Positions 39,002 to 49,155 are shown, counted from the first letter of the stretch. The stretch: 64,000 nt of DNA from Streptomyces sp. CB02959 (GCF_002803155.1 NZ_NNBP01000003.1:310001-374000), one strand, 5' to 3'. Numbers and translations are program-made. Notes: generated by a model not told the origin, from the sequence alone.

Positions 39002-40477
39002 GTGCCGAACGCCAACAATGACTTCCCCACCCCGCAGCCCGAGCGGACGCCGCAGTCGACGGACGCGCTGAACCACGTGCAGCGCCGCGCCGTGAGCGAA
39101 CTGCTGCGGGTGTCCCCCGTCGCGGACGACCTGGCCCGTCGCTTCCAGGAGGCCGGTTTCACGCTTGCCCTGGTCGGTGGGTCGGTCCGGGACGCGCTGC
39201 TCGGCCGGCTCGGGAACGATCTGGACTTCACCACCGACGCCCGCCCGGAGGACGTGCTGAAGATCGTCCGGCCGTGGGCGGACGCGGTCTGGGAGGTCGG
39301 CATCGCCTTCGGCACCGTCGGCTGCAAGAAGAACTCGTTCGACATCGAGGTCACCACCTACCGCTCCGAGGCGTACGACCGCACCTCGCGCAAGCCCGAG
39401 GTGTCGTACGGCGACTCGATCGAGGACGATCTGATCCGCCGGGACTTCACCGTGAACGCGATGGCGGTTCTGCTCCCGGAGAAGGAGTTCGTCGACCCGC
39501 ACAACGGTCTGGAGCACCTGGCGGCCCGCGTGCTGCGGACGCCGGGGACGCCGGAGGAGTCGTTCTCGGACGATCCGCTGCGGATGATGCGGGCGGCCCG
39601 CTTCGCCGCCCAGCTGGACTTCGAGGTGGCGCCCGAGGTCGTCGCGGCGATGACGGAGATGGCGGAGCGCATCGAGATCGTCTCCGCGGAGCGGGTCCGT
39701 GACGAGCTGAACAAGCTCATCCTGGCCCCGAACCCGCGCAAGGGGCTGCGGCTGCTGGTCGATTCCGGGCTCGCCGACCGGGTGCTCCCGGAGCTGCCCG
39801 CGCTGCGGCTGGAGAGCGATGAGCACCACCGCCACAAGGACGTCTACGAGCACACGCTGACCGTGCTGGAACAGGCCATCGACCTTGAGGACGACGGGCC
39901 CGACCTGGTGCTGCGACTGGCGGCGCTGCTGCACGACATCGGCAAGCCCAAGACGCGGCGCTTCGAGCAGGACGGCCGGGTCTCCTTCCACCACCACGAA
40001 GTGGTCGGCGCGAAGATGACCAAGAAGCGTATGACCGCCTTGAAGTACTCCAACGACATGATCAAGGACGTTGCGCGGCTGGTGGAGCTGCATCTGCGCT
40101 TCCACGGATACGGCACCGGAGAGTGGACGGACTCCGCGGTCCGCCGCTACGTCCGGGACGCCGGTCCGCAGCTGGGGCGCCTGCACAAGCTGACCCGCTC
40201 GGACTGCACCACCCGCAACAAGCGCAAGGCGACCGCCCTGTCGCGGGCGTACGACGGGCTGGAGGACCGCATCGGGCTGCTTCAGGAGCAGGAGGAGCTG
40301 GACGCGATCCGCCCGGACCTGGACGGCAACGCGATCATGGGGATCCTGGGCATCGGTCCCGGTCCGCAGGTCGGCACGGCGTACAAGCACATGCTGGAGC
40401 TGCGGCTGGAGCACGGCCCGATGGAGCATGAGGCCGCGGTGGCCGCGCTCAAGGAGTGGTGGGCCGCTCAGAGCTGA
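39002..40477 (+). CDS. cca: CCA tRNA nucleotidyltransferase
   Basis: A 491-residue enzyme that adds or repairs the 3' CCA of tRNAs, needed here because the two tRNA genes in this window do not encode it. The catalytic head has GGSVRDALLGR and LDFTTDA (metal-binding Asp), then the RRDFTVNAMA motif. An HD domain follows (LLHDIGKPKTRRF). I start it at GTG 39002 (VPNANNDF), the usual Streptomyces N-terminus. No Shine-Dalgarno sequence precedes it, and TACCCT lies 9 bases upstream, so the mRNA may be leaderless. Confidence 0.96.
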   Translation: MPNANNDFPTPQPERTPQSTDALNHVQRRAVSELLRVSPVADDLARRFQEAGFTLALVGGSVRDALLGRLGNDLDFTTDARPEDVLKIVRPWADAVWEVGIAFGTVGCKKNSFDIEVTTYRSEAYDRTSRKPEVSYGDSIEDDLIRRDFTVNAMAVLLPEKEFVDPHNGLEHLAARVLRTPGTPEESFSDDPLRMMRAARFAAQLDFEVAPEVVAAMTEMAERIEIVSAERVRDELNKLILAPNPRKGLRLLVDSGLADRVLPELPALRLESDEHHRHKDVYEHTLTVLEQAIDLEDDGPDLVLRLAALLHDIGKPKTRRFEQDGRVSFHHHEVVGAKMTKKRMTALKYSNDMIKDVARLVELHLRFHGYGTGEWTDSAVRRYVRDAGPQLGRLHKLTRSDCTTRNKRKATALSRAYDGLEDRIGLLQEQEELDAIRPDLDGNAIMGILGIGPGPQVGTAYKHMLELRLEHGPMEHEAAVAALKEWWAAQS

Positions 40478-40513
40478 GGGCACCGAGGCCTGCGTGACCG
40501 TGAAACCGACGAT

Positions 40514-40527
40514 GTTTCACGTGAAAC
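40514..40527. other. parS: parS site
   Basis: Perfect copy 37 bp after the cca stop. A stray right half-site CGTGAAAC sits at 40499-40506. Confidence 0.93.
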
Positions 40528-40550
40528 CGGGCGGAGTGCGACGGGGCGGT

Positions 40551-40564
40551 GTTTCACGTGAAAC
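40551..40564. other. parS: parS site
   Basis: Perfect copy in the left arm of the hairpin at 40543-40606. Confidence 0.93.
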
Positions 40565-40584
40565 ATGGCGGCATACGACCGGCC

Positions 40585-40598
40585 GTTTCACGTGAAAC
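40585..40598. other. parS: parS site
   Basis: Perfect copy in the right arm of the same hairpin. Confidence 0.93.
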
Positions 40599-40631
40599 AC
40601 CGCCCCACGGCGTTCCTGCGCGGGGCCGGTC

Positions 40632-41252
40632 CTACTTCAGGGGCTCCAGGCAGAGCACGAACCGGGTGGTGGAGCGGCGGTGGCGCTGGCTCTCCGCGTA
40701 GGCCGTGGTGTTCTTGGGGCAGAGCTCCATGTCCGTGGTGTTGGCATGGACGGCGGTGACCTTGAACTTGGCCTCCGCCGTACCGCAGTCCACCACCTTG
40801 AGATCAGGCTTGATCTCGTTGCCTTCGTTCTTCATGCAGTTGCCGACCTCGGCGGTGTCGGCGTCGTTCCAGGAACTCACCCAGGCCACGCCGATGACGA
40901 TCAGGGCGACGACCGCCACGATCCCCTTCAGGACCGTCTTGGGCGACCGGGACGACCGCGTGGGCTGCGGAGGCGTGGGTGCCCCGCCCTGCATGTAGGG
41001 CTGCTGCGGTGCCTGCGGGAATCCCGGCTGCGGTTGCTGCCCGTACGGGGGCTGCGGCTGCTGGGGGTAGGCGTACCCGCCCTGGGGCGGCGGCCCGCCC
41101 TGCGGCTGGCCGACCGGGGGCGCTCCGTACGGGGCCTGAGGCGGCTGGGGTGCCTGCGGGTACGGAGCCTGGCCGTATGGCTGCTGCCCGTACGGCTGCT
41201 GGCCGTATGGGTTCTGGCCGTATGGGCTGTGCCCCTGCGGCGGCGTGGTCAT
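40632..41252 (-). CDS. Membrane protein with PYGQQ-repeat N-terminus (LppU-like)
   Basis: A 206-residue protein. The first ~100 residues are Gln/Pro/Tyr/Gly repeats of the PYGQQ type, expected to be disordered and cytoplasmic. A helix ([22 protein letters not shown]) is followed by a small extracellular domain with conserved Cys residues ([30 protein letters not shown]), similar to LppU-type actinobacterial domains. Function unknown. ATG start at 41252. Its stop is close to three parS sites. Confidence 0.8.
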   Translation of the reverse strand: MTTPPQGHSPYGQNPYGQQPYGQQPYGQAPYPQAPQPPQAPYGAPPVGQPQGGPPPQGGYAYPQQPQPPYGQQPQPGFPQAPQQPYMQGGAPTPPQPTRSSRSPKTVLKGIVAVVALIVIGVAWVSSWNDADTAEVGNCMKNEGNEIKPDLKVVDCGTAEAKFKVTAVHANTTDMELCPKNTTAYAESQRHRRSTTRFVLCLEPLK

Positions 41253-41376
41253 GGGAGTCCCCCGATATTTGGTGTGTCCGGAAGTGACGTGTCCGGACGC
41301 GCGAATGAACGCCCGTAAGGTATCCGCTCCGGAGGCGGCGCCGCACAGGCGAGCGCCGGCTACGGGGACGTGACGC

Positions 41377-42636
41377 TCAGCGGCGTCCGAAGCGGACCAG
41401 GGCCGCGGCGACCACGGCGTAGAGCGCGGCCACCACGACGATCAGTACCGCGGACCGTCCGTCGGGGGGCAGCATCACGGCGGCGACCGCGGCGGCGCCG
41501 ACGAAGGCGACGTTGAACAGCACGTCGTAGATGGCGAAGATGCGGCCGCGGAAGGCATCGTCGACCGAGGACTGGACCACCGTGTCCGTGGTGATCTTGG
41601 TTCCCTGGGTGCCCAGGCCGAGGACGAACGCGGCCGCCAGCATCGGTACCGGGCGGAAGAACAGCCCGAGTGCGGGCGCCAGGACCGCGCCCGCCGCGGC
41701 ACAGCAGGCCATCCACCGGAAGGGCGAGAGCCGCCCGACGGCCCATGGCGTGACCACCGCGGCCGCGAAGAATCCGGCACCGGACACGGCGACGGTCACC
41801 CCGAGCAGTGCCAGACCCTCGGACGTACTACTGGACCAGGCGTACCGGCACAGCATCAGCACCATCACCGTCAGCGCGCCGTAGCAGAAGCGGACCAGCG
41901 TCATCGCGGTGAGCGCACCAGCCGGGGTGGGGCGTGCGGCGAGATGGCGCAGACCCTCCACAAGCCCCCGTACGGTGCTCAACAAGGCGTCTTTCAGGTG
42001 CGGTTGGAGGACCGAGGGGTCGGGTCCGAGCAGTTGTGGCGTCATCCGCAGGGCGGTGAGGGCGGAGCAGAGGTACAGCACTGCGGCCAGCAGCACCACG
42101 AACGCGTCCACGTCCGCGCCGGCCAGCCGGATGGCGAAGGCGAGCCCGCCGCCGACCGTCATGGCGAGCGTCCCGGCCGTGGGGGCAAGGGAGTTGGCCA
42201 TCACGAGCTGTTGTCCGCCGTCGACCACACGGGGCAGGGCTGCCGAGAGCCCCGCCAGGACGAAGCGGTTCACGGCCGTCACGGACAGCGCGGAGACGTA
42301 GAAGAGCCAGTCCGGGACCTGCACCGCGATCAGGGCCGCGGTGAGCATGGCGAGCAGGGTGCGCAGCAGATTGCCGTACAGCAGGACCTGCCGCCGGCGC
42401 CAACGGTCCAGCAGGACACCGGTGAACGGCCCGAGGAGGGAGTACGGCAGCAGCAGGATCGCCATGGCGGAGGCGATCGCCTCGGGTGAGGCCTGCTTCT
42501 CGGGCGAGAAGATGACGAAGGTGGCCAGCGCCGCCTGGAACACCCCGTCGGCGGCCTGGGAAAGGAGCCGTGCGGCCAGGAGCGAACGGAAGTCGCGTAG
42601 CCGGAGTAATACGCGGAGATCGCGCACAGCATGCAT
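41377..42636 (-). CDS. MFS transporter
   Basis: A 419-residue membrane protein with about 12 hydrophobic helices. The start region [22 protein letters not shown] and the loop [18 protein letters not shown] are typical of the MFS_3/enterobactin-exporter-like branch. I start it at ATG 42636 with a TGAGGC ribosome site; a GTG five codons upstream is an alternative. Substrate unknown. It follows ino1 on the same strand, separated by a hairpin. Confidence 0.9.
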   Translation of the reverse strand: MHAVRDLRVLLRLRDFRSLLAARLLSQAADGVFQAALATFVIFSPEKQASPEAIASAMAILLLPYSLLGPFTGVLLDRWRRRQVLLYGNLLRTLLAMLTAALIAVQVPDWLFYVSALSVTAVNRFVLAGLSAALPRVVDGGQQLVMANSLAPTAGTLAMTVGGGLAFAIRLAGADVDAFVVLLAAVLYLCSALTALRMTPQLLGPDPSVLQPHLKDALLSTVRGLVEGLRHLAARPTPAGALTAMTLVRFCYGALTVMVLMLCRYAWSSSTSEGLALLGVTVAVSGAGFFAAAVVTPWAVGRLSPFRWMACCAAAGAVLAPALGLFFRPVPMLAAAFVLGLGTQGTKITTDTVVQSSVDDAFRGRIFAIYDVLFNVAFVGAAAVAAVMLPPDGRSAVLIVVVAALYAVVAAALVRFGRR

Positions 42637-42657
42637 GAGGCACAGCCTCACACAGCC

Positions 42658-42692
42658 CGCCGGCCTCCGGGAGGAATACCCGGAGGCCGGCG
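42658..42692 (-). terminator. Terminator after ino1
   Basis: Perfect 14-bp arms (42658-42671 and 42679-42692) with a 7-base loop, 22 bases past the ino1 stop and just before the MFS gene. No T-tract. Confidence 0.7.
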
Positions 42693-42713
42693 AAGGGGGG
42701 TGCGGGGGAGCGC

Positions 42714-43796
42714 TCAGCGCTCGACCTCGCCACGGATGAACTTCTCGACGCTCTCCCGCGCCTCGTCGTCGAAGTACTGCGCCGGCGGCGACTTCATGAA
42801 GTACGAGGAAGCGGAGAGGATCGGACCGCCGATGCCCCGGTCCTTGGCGATCTTGGCGGCGCGCAGCGCGTCGATGATGACGCCCGCGGAGTTCGGGGAG
42901 TCCCAGACCTCGAGCTTGTACTCGAGGTTCAGCGGGACATCGCCGAAGGCACGGCCTTCGAGGCGGACGTAGGCCCACTTGCGGTCGTCCAGCCAGGCCA
43001 CGTAGTCGGACGGGCCGATGTGGACGTTCTTCTCGCCGAGATCCCGGTCGGGGATCTGGGAGGTGACGGCCTGCGTCTTGGAGATCTTCTTGGACTCCAG
43101 GCGCTCGCGCTCGAGCATGTTCTTGAAGTCCATGTTGCCGCCGACGTTCAGCTGCATCGTGCGGTCCAGGATGACGCCCCGGTCCTCGAAGAGCTTGGCC
43201 ATCACACGGTGCGTGATGGTGGCGCCGACCTGCGACTTGATGTCGTCACCGACGATCGGCACACCGGCCTCGGCGAACTTGTCCGCCCACTCCTTGGTGC
43301 CGGCGATGAAGACCGGGAGGGCGTTGACGAAGGCGACCTTGGCGTCGATGGCGCACTGCGCGTAGTACTTCGCCGCGTCCTCGGAGCCGACGGGGAGGTA
43401 GCAGACCAGCACGTCGACCTGCTTGTCCTTGAGGACCTGGACGACGTCGACCGGGGCCTCCGGGGACTCCTCGATCGTCTCGCGGTAGTACTTGCCGAGC
43501 CCGTCGAGGGTGTGGCCGCGCTGGACCTGGACGCCGGCGTTCGGCACGTCGCAGATCTTGACGGTGTTGTTCTCGCTGGCGCCGATGGCGTCCGAGAGGT
43601 CCAGACCGACCTTCTTGGCGTCGACGTCGAAGGCGGCCACGAACTCGACGTCACGGACGTGGTAGTCGCCGAACTGCACGTGCATGAGGCCGGGCACGCG
43701 GCTGTCCGGGTCGGCGTCCTTGTAGTACTCGACGCCCTGTACCAGCGAGGCGGCGCAGTTACCCACGCCGACAATGGCTACGCGAACCGAACCCAT
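42714..43796 (-). CDS. ino1: Inositol-3-phosphate synthase
   Basis: A 360-residue actinobacterial myo-inositol-1-phosphate synthase that converts glucose-6-phosphate to inositol phosphate, precursor of phosphatidylinositol and mycothiol. The NAD fold starts at once with [18 protein letters not shown]; conserved stretches include [27 protein letters not shown] and [19 protein letters not shown] 43796 was chosen because the Rossmann fold follows directly. It lies 59 bases after the padR-type gene on the same strand, so it is probably under that regulator. Confidence 0.97.
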   Translation of the reverse strand: MGSVRVAIVGVGNCAASLVQGVEYYKDADPDSRVPGLMHVQFGDYHVRDVEFVAAFDVDAKKVGLDLSDAIGASENNTVKICDVPNAGVQVQRGHTLDGLGKYYRETIEESPEAPVDVVQVLKDKQVDVLVCYLPVGSEDAAKYYAQCAIDAKVAFVNALPVFIAGTKEWADKFAEAGVPIVGDDIKSQVGATITHRVMAKLFEDRGVILDRTMQLNVGGNMDFKNMLERERLESKKISKTQAVTSQIPDRDLGEKNVHIGPSDYVAWLDDRKWAYVRLEGRAFGDVPLNLEYKLEVWDSPNSAGVIIDALRAAKIAKDRGIGGPILSASSYFMKSPPAQYFDDEARESVEKFIRGEVER

Positions 43797-43855
43797 TCCG
43801 GTTGCTCCCTGTGTTCTCGATGAGGGCCTGCACGGCAGGGCCTCATGTGGTGGTG

Positions 43856-44524
43856 TCATTCGGACGGATCCGGCCGGGAACCACCCCGGTGCCGGGGCAG
43901 GCCGTCCGTATCTCCTGACTGGTTGTCCTCGTCCTGCGCTGCGGAGTCCGGTGTGCGCTGATCGCGCCCGGCGCGCTCACTCTCGATGAGCTCGTTCAAC
44001 CACCGGACTTCGCGTTCCACGGACTCCATGCCGTGCCGTTGCAGTTCGAGGGTGTAGTCGTCCAGCCGCTCGCGGGTTCTGGCCAGAGAGGTGCGCATCT
44101 TCTCCAGACGCTCCTCCAGCCGGCTGCGGCGGCCTTCCAGCACGCGCACCCGCACATCCCGCGACGTCTGACCGAAGAACGCGAAGCGGACACCGAAGTG
44201 CTCGTCTTCCCAGGCGTCCGGTCCGGAGTGGCCGAGCAGTTCTTCGAAGTGCTCTTTGCCCGCCGGGGTCAGTCGGTAGACGATCTTGGCACGGCGTCCG
44301 GTCAGTGCCGTGGCGGGAACCCCGTCCGGGGCACCGCCCGTTTCCTCCACCAGCCAGCCGCTCGCGACCAGCGCCTTGAGGCAGGGGTAGAGGGTGCCGT
44401 AGCTGAATGCCCGGAAGACCCCGAGCGAGGTGTTGAGCCGCTTCCGCAACTCGTAACCGTGCATCGGGGATTCCCTGAGCAGGCCGAGGACGGCGAATTC
44501 GAGGATGCCCGAACGCCTGCTCAT
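43856..44524 (-). CDS. PadR-family transcriptional regulator
   Basis: A 222-residue regulator. The winged HTH (about 1-95) has [21 protein letters not shown] and [14 protein letters not shown], signatures of PadR. A C-terminal coiled helical dimerisation region follows ([22 protein letters not shown]). ATG 44524. A perfect 10-bp-arm operator lies 41 bases upstream, so it probably represses itself and ino1, as this pair does in many actinobacteria. Confidence 0.92.
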   Translation of the reverse strand: MSRRSGILEFAVLGLLRESPMHGYELRKRLNTSLGVFRAFSYGTLYPCLKALVASGWLVEETGGAPDGVPATALTGRRAKIVYRLTPAGKEHFEELLGHSGPDAWEDEHFGVRFAFFGQTSRDVRVRVLEGRRSRLEERLEKMRTSLARTRERLDDYTLELQRHGMESVEREVRWLNELIESERAGRDQRTPDSAAQDEDNQSGDTDGLPRHRGGSRPDPSE

Positions 44525-44885
44525 CCTCCGCCTCCTAGGCCCTGTGCGGTCTTTATCTCGTGCTGATGTATCGACTCGATACATCCAGACGATAGAACGA
44601 CGCCCTGGGCGGAACAAGTGGTCCGACGGTGAACGGCGTCACATCACTTATTCGTGCGAGGCAACCTGACTGTTTTGGAGTGAATTTCAACACTGGGCAG
44701 GTTTTGGCCGTGCGTAGTCTGTGCGGCATGCAGAATGCCGGGAACCGTGGGCCTATACGTGGCGTCCCTGACCTCGGCGTAGTGCGGCCCGCGCGTCAGG
44801 AACGGGCCGTGCTTCGGGGGGATCTGAAGACAACTGCCGCCTTCAGGCGACGAGAAAGCGCGCCTGCCCGAGGAGTATTCGTTCC
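44525..44885. other. padR-PBP divergent intergenic region
   Basis: This 361-bp gap has the PadR operator on its left side. I see no gene or RNA. The penicillin-binding protein is preceded by GAGGAG a few bases before its ATG; its promoter is not obvious. Confidence 0.5.
44565..44585. promoter_or_regulatory. PadR operator
   Basis: GATGTATCGA-C-TCGATACATC is a perfect palindrome with 10-bp arms. It includes the ATGT...ACAT ends typical of PadR operators and lies directly upstream of the padR start. Confidence 0.8.
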
Positions 44886-47522
44886 ATGAGCGAGCACCGT
44901 CGCAAACCACCCCAGCCGCAAGGTGGCGGGCGTGCCGCTGCCAGACGCGCCGCGCCGCCCTCCGGGCATCGTGCGGCCCCTGTGCAGGGTGCCGGTGCCA
45001 CGCCCCCGCCGCCGCAGTCGCGGCCGGGTGGGCGTGCCGAGGCCCGTCGGGCCGCCCAACGATCCGGTCGCCGGCGGGGATCCGATTCCGCGGCCATGGC
45101 GTCCGGCGGCGGCGCCGGGCACGGCGGTGGCCGCCGTGGCGGAGGCGGTGGCGGAGAAGGCGGCCGGGGACGCGGTCGGGGCGGCGGCAAGCCGCCCAAG
45201 AAGCGTTTCATCGACTACCCGCGCGCCAACCACACCGGCTGGCGGCGGTGGATGCCGTCCTGGAAACAGGTCGCCAGCATGTGCGTCGCGGTCGCCGCCC
45301 TGGTCGTCGGTGTGGCCGGCGTCGGTCTCGCGCTGGTGCAGGTGCCCGACGTGAACAAGGCGTCCAGGTCGCAGAACAACGTCTACCTCTGGGCCAATGG
45401 CAAGGTCATGGCCCGTGACGGCGAGACCAACCGCCAGGTGGTCGGTATCAGCGAAATCCCGCTTTCCATGCAGGAAGCGGTGATTTCCGCCGAGAACGCC
45501 TCCTTCCGGAGCGACCACGGCGTCGACCCCATGGGCATCCTCCGCGCCCTGCTCAACATGGCCCGGGGCGGCGACACCCAGGGTGGCTCGACCATCACTC
45601 AGCAGTACGTCAAGAACGCCATGCTGAGCCAGGAACAGACCGTGGACCGGAAGTTCAAGGAACTGTTCATCTCGATCAAGGTCGGCTGGAAGCAGTCGAA
45701 GGAGCAGATCCTCCAGGGCTACCTGAACACCAGCTACTTCGGTCGTGGTGCCTACGGGATCCAGGCCGCGGCCCAGGCGTATTACGGCAAGGACGCCTCC
45801 AAGCTGGACCCGAGTGAGAGCGCCTTCCTGGCCGCCACGCTCAAGGGCGCCAACCTGTACGACCCGGCGGGCGGCATCGGTGCGAACGCCACCCCGGCCC
45901 TGAACACCGCACGCGCCAAGGAGCGCTGGGCGTGGATCCTCGACCGCATGGTCGAGAACCACCACATGACGGCGGCGGACGAGGCCAAGTACAAGGCGAA
46001 GGGCTTCCCCACACCGCAGAAGCCCCGTCCGGTGGCGAGCAAGGGCGGGCAGGTCGGCTACCTGATCGACGTCGCCAAGAAGTACGTCCTCAAGCACACG
46101 GACGTCAGTGAGGCCCGCTTCGACAAGGGCGGCTACACGGTCCAGACGACCTTCGACGAGAAGAAGACCAAGGCCCTCGCCGCCGCGGTGAAGTCGGTCA
46201 ACGACCGGTACATCGACCCGAAGAGGCGGCCGGAAAAGGACAAGTACGTCCAGTTCGGCGGCGCTTCGGTCGTGCCGGGCGACGGCAAGATCGTGGCCCT
46301 GTACGGCGGCGAGGGCTACGACAAGGGACACTTCAGCAACAACGCCGACACCTACGGTGTGCCGGTCGGCTCGACCTGGAAGCCGTTCGTCCTCGCCGCG
46401 GCGATGAAGTACGGGAAGGCCGGCAGCGGCCAGCCGCTGTCGCCGGACAGCAAGTACAACGGCGACGACCATCTCAAGGTGAAGAACTCGGACGGTACAT
46501 ACGTCCTGAAGAAGGACAACACGCCCTTCTACCAGGTGAACGAGAGCGACTACCCCTGGGGCTACATCTCCTTGCGGAAGGCGATGGAGCAGTCGGTCAA
46601 CACCCCGTTCGTCCAGCTCGGCATGGACGTCGGGATGGACAAGGTGAAGGAGATGGCGCAGGCCGCCGGGATCTCGCCGGCCAGCTTCGACAGGAACCTC
46701 AACCCGTCCTTCGCGCTGGGCACGTCCACGCCGAGTGCGATCCGCATGGCCGATGCCTACGGCACCTTCGCCGCCTCCGGTACGCAGGTGGAGCCGTACT
46801 CGGTGACCAAGGTGGTCTCCGAGGGCAAGGAGCTGCCGGGCTTCGAGAAGCCGAAGCCGCAGACGGTGATCGATCCGAACATCGCCAACAACGTCACCGA
46901 CGTGCTGGAGAACGTGGTCCAGAACGGCACGGGCAAGGCGGCCAAGAAGCTGGGGCTGCCGGCCGCGGGCAAGACGGGTACCACGGACGAGAACAAGTCG
47001 GCCTGGTTCGTCGGCTACACCAAGCAGCTGTCGACGGCCATCACCATGTTCCGTGAGGACGCGCAGAACCCCCGCCAGCTGTCCATGAACGGTGTCGGCG
47101 GGTTCGACTCGATCCACGGTGGTGCGCTGCCGACCGAGGTGTGGACGCAGTACATGCAGCAGGCGATGGAGGGTCTCCCCTCGGAGCCCTTCCCGGCGGC
47201 CCAGCCGATCGGGCAGGTCATCAACGAGCCCGGTATGCCGTCCCCCACGCCCACTCCCACGCAGAGCTCCGCGCCGCCGAGCCCGTCTACTACGCCCAGC
47301 AACTCGGCCACCCCGACGCAGACCCCGACCTCTACCCCGACGCAGACCTGCTCCCCCTGGGACCCGCGCTGCAAGAACCACGGCGGGAACAACGGTGGGG
47401 GCAACGGCGGCCCCGGCGGGCCGGGGGGTAACACCGGCGGGACGGCTCCGACGACGCCCGATCCGACCAGTGGCGGAAACAACGGCGGAGGAGGCATCTT
47501 CGGCGGCCCCACCGGCGGCTGA
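44886..47522 (+). CDS. Class A penicillin-binding protein (transglycosylase/transpeptidase)
   Basis: An 878-residue bifunctional peptidoglycan synthase. A basic, Gly/Arg-rich cytoplasmic tail (1-125) precedes one membrane helix (about 128-150). The GT51 domain has catalytic Glu203 in ISAENASFRSDHGVD and the GGSTITQQYVKN motif. The transpeptidase domain has STWK with Ser496, SVN, and KTGTT near 696. The C-terminal ~110 residues are Thr/Pro then Gly-rich with one CSPWDPRC disulfide-type motif. ATG 44886 with GAGGAG upstream. Confidence 0.97.
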   Translation: MSEHRRKPPQPQGGGRAAARRAAPPSGHRAAPVQGAGATPPPPQSRPGGRAEARRAAQRSGRRRGSDSAAMASGGGAGHGGGRRGGGGGGEGGRGRGRGGGKPPKKRFIDYPRANHTGWRRWMPSWKQVASMCVAVAALVVGVAGVGLALVQVPDVNKASRSQNNVYLWANGKVMARDGETNRQVVGISEIPLSMQEAVISAENASFRSDHGVDPMGILRALLNMARGGDTQGGSTITQQYVKNAMLSQEQTVDRKFKELFISIKVGWKQSKEQILQGYLNTSYFGRGAYGIQAAAQAYYGKDASKLDPSESAFLAATLKGANLYDPAGGIGANATPALNTARAKERWAWILDRMVENHHMTAADEAKYKAKGFPTPQKPRPVASKGGQVGYLIDVAKKYVLKHTDVSEARFDKGGYTVQTTFDEKKTKALAAAVKSVNDRYIDPKRRPEKDKYVQFGGASVVPGDGKIVALYGGEGYDKGHFSNNADTYGVPVGSTWKPFVLAAAMKYGKAGSGQPLSPDSKYNGDDHLKVKNSDGTYVLKKDNTPFYQVNESDYPWGYISLRKAMEQSVNTPFVQLGMDVGMDKVKEMAQAAGISPASFDRNLNPSFALGTSTPSAIRMADAYGTFAASGTQVEPYSVTKVVSEGKELPGFEKPKPQTVIDPNIANNVTDVLENVVQNGTGKAAKKLGLPAAGKTGTTDENKSAWFVGYTKQLSTAITMFREDAQNPRQLSMNGVGGFDSIHGGALPTEVWTQYMQQAMEGLPSEPFPAAQPIGQVINEPGMPSPTPTPTQSSAPPSPSTTPSNSATPTQTPTSTPTQTCSPWDPRCKNHGGNNGGGNGGPGGPGGNTGGTAPTTPDPTSGGNNGGGGIFGGPTGG

Positions 47523-47534
47523 GAACCGCTGAAC

Positions 47535-47548
47535 GTTTCACGTGAAAC
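47535..47548. other. parS: parS site
   Basis: Perfect copy 12 bases after the PBP stop, extended by two symmetric bases on each side. Confidence 0.93.
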
Positions 47549-47556
47549 GTCGGCCT

Positions 47557-47570
47557 GTTTCACGTGAAAC
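47557..47570. other. parS: parS site
   Basis: Perfect copy 22 bp from the previous one, about two helical turns. Confidence 0.93.
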
Positions 47571-47579
47571 ATGGCTCCA

Positions 47580-47617
47580 CGAAGCCCCCGACCCGGAGCG
47601 ACCGGGTGGGGGCTTCG
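47580..47617 (+). terminator. PBP terminator
   Basis: Left arm 47580-47596 and right arm 47602-47617 pair over about 16 bp with one bulge. It lies right after the two parS sites and before the GT87 gene. Confidence 0.65.
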
Positions 47618-47654
47618 TCGCGTTCGTCCCCGGTGCGTACGGCAGGATGGGGCC

Positions 47655-49136
47655 ATGACGAGCCTGCGACAGGACGAGCCCGTACGGCCGACGCGACGGG
47701 ATGAGGTGGCCGCGGCCGGCAGCGAGCTGATCGGTGGCCCGATCGGCCGGCGCGCGCTGCTCGGGACGCACTGGCTGACGCCGGTGCGGGTCATCGCGCT
47801 CGTAGCCATCGGCATGTTCGCGCTCGGCATGGTGCAGAAGCTGCCCTGCTACAACGGCGGTTGGTTCTTCGGCGCCACCAGTCAGTACGTGCACGCCTGC
47901 TACTCGGACATCCCCCACCTCTACTCCGGCCGGGGATTCGCCGACGGATTGATCCCGTACTTCGACAAGCTTCCCGGCGATATGCAGTACCTGGAGTACC
48001 CGGTGCTGACCGGGCTCTTCATGGAGGTCGCCTCCTGGCTGACGCCGCACGGCGGGCCGATCCAGGACCGGGAGCAGATGTACTGGCTGGCCAACGCCGG
48101 CATGCTGATGGTCTGCGCGGCGGTCATCGCGGTGTGCGTGGCCCGTACCCACCGGCGGCGTCCCTGGGACGGACTGCTGGTGGCCCTGGCGCCGGCCTTC
48201 GCGCTGACCGCCACCATCAACTGGGACCTGCTGGCGGTCGCGCTGACCGCCGCGGGGATGCTGCTGTGGTCACGCAGTCGTCCGCTGGCGGCCGGTGTCC
48301 TGATCGGGCTGGCGACCGCGGCGAAGCTCTACCCGGTGCTGCTGCTGGGGCCGCTGCTGGTGCTGTGCTGGCGGGCGGGGACCTGGCGCGCGTACGGGCG
48401 GGCCGTCCTCGGTGCGGTGGTGTCCTGGCTGGTGGTGAATCTGCCGGTGATGATCGCCCACGATGCGTCCGGGTTCCACATCCGGGAGGGCTGGGCGAAG
48501 TTCTACACCTTCAGCCAGGAGCGGCCCATCGACTTCGGTTCGGTCTGGCTGCTGATCTCGCAGCGGACCGGCAATCCCCTGGAGGACGCCAACCTCTACG
48601 CGTCGCTCCTGATGATCCTCGGCTGCGGCGCCCTCGCGCTGCTGACCCTCTACGCACCGCGCCGGCCGCGCTTCGCACAGCTCGCCTTCCTCGTCGTGGC
48701 GCTGTTCATCCTCACCAACAAGGTCTATTCGCCGCAGTACGTCCTGTGGCTGATCCCGCTGGCGGCGCTGGCCCGGCCGCGCTGGCGCGACTTCCTGATC
48801 TGGCAGGCGTGCGAGGTGATGTATTTCCTGGGGATCTGGCTGTACCTGGCCTACACCGGCAACGGCGACAAGCATCAGGGGCTGCCGCCCGAGGGCTACC
48901 AACTGGCCATCGCGCTGCACCTCCTCGGCACGCTCTACCTGTGCGCCGTGGTCGTCCGGGACATCCTGATGCCGGAGCGCGACGTGGTCCGCAGGGACGG
49001 CGACGACGATCCCTCGGGGGGTGTCCTGGACCGGAGCCCCGATGTGTTCGTGCTCGGGCGGACGCACCACGAGCCGCGGCACGCGGTGCACTTCGAGGGG
49101 GCGCCACGGGTGCGCTGGGGCGTCGTACAGGACTGA
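47655..49136 (+). CDS. GT87-family polyprenol-phosphate-dependent mannosyltransferase-like protein
   Basis: A 493-residue integral membrane protein with about 10-11 helices. Family features include an early extracytoplasmic loop with acidic residues (CYSDIPHLYSGRGFADG, YLEYPVLTG), the stretch NWDLLAVALTAAGMLLWSR, and a late NKVYSPQYVLWLIPLAAL. GT87 members such as PimE transfer mannose from polyprenyl phosphate on the outer face of the membrane. The exact acceptor is unknown. ATG 47655 is supported by GGATGGGG upstream and by the protein length. It converges on the Alr-like gene. Confidence 0.85.
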   Translation: MTSLRQDEPVRPTRRDEVAAAGSELIGGPIGRRALLGTHWLTPVRVIALVAIGMFALGMVQKLPCYNGGWFFGATSQYVHACYSDIPHLYSGRGFADGLIPYFDKLPGDMQYLEYPVLTGLFMEVASWLTPHGGPIQDREQMYWLANAGMLMVCAAVIAVCVARTHRRRPWDGLLVALAPAFALTATINWDLLAVALTAAGMLLWSRSRPLAAGVLIGLATAAKLYPVLLLGPLLVLCWRAGTWRAYGRAVLGAVVSWLVVNLPVMIAHDASGFHIREGWAKFYTFSQERPIDFGSVWLLISQRTGNPLEDANLYASLLMILGCGALALLTLYAPRRPRFAQLAFLVVALFILTNKVYSPQYVLWLIPLAALARPRWRDFLIWQACEVMYFLGIWLYLAYTGNGDKHQGLPPEGYQLAIALHLLGTLYLCAVVVRDILMPERDVVRRDGDDDPSGGVLDRSPDVFVLGRTHHEPRHAVHFEGAPRVRWGVVQD

Positions 49137-49155
49137 GCGACGCGGCGGAAACGCA

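Larger units (their letters stand above)
40543..40606. terminator. Bidirectional hairpin built from two parS arms
   Basis: Perfect 22-bp arms (40543-40564 and 40585-40606), each a parS plus eight outer bases, enclose a 20-base loop. It lies between convergent cca and the 40632 gene. Confidence 0.65.

Noticed and set aside
40499..40506. Half parS (CGTGAAAC) next to the 40514 site
   Set aside because: Only the right half matches; ParB binds the full palindrome, so it was not counted as a site.
44886..45211. Alternative minus-strand genes opposite the PBP N-terminus
   Set aside because: They are low-complexity mirror images of the Gly/Arg-rich tail with no start signals.
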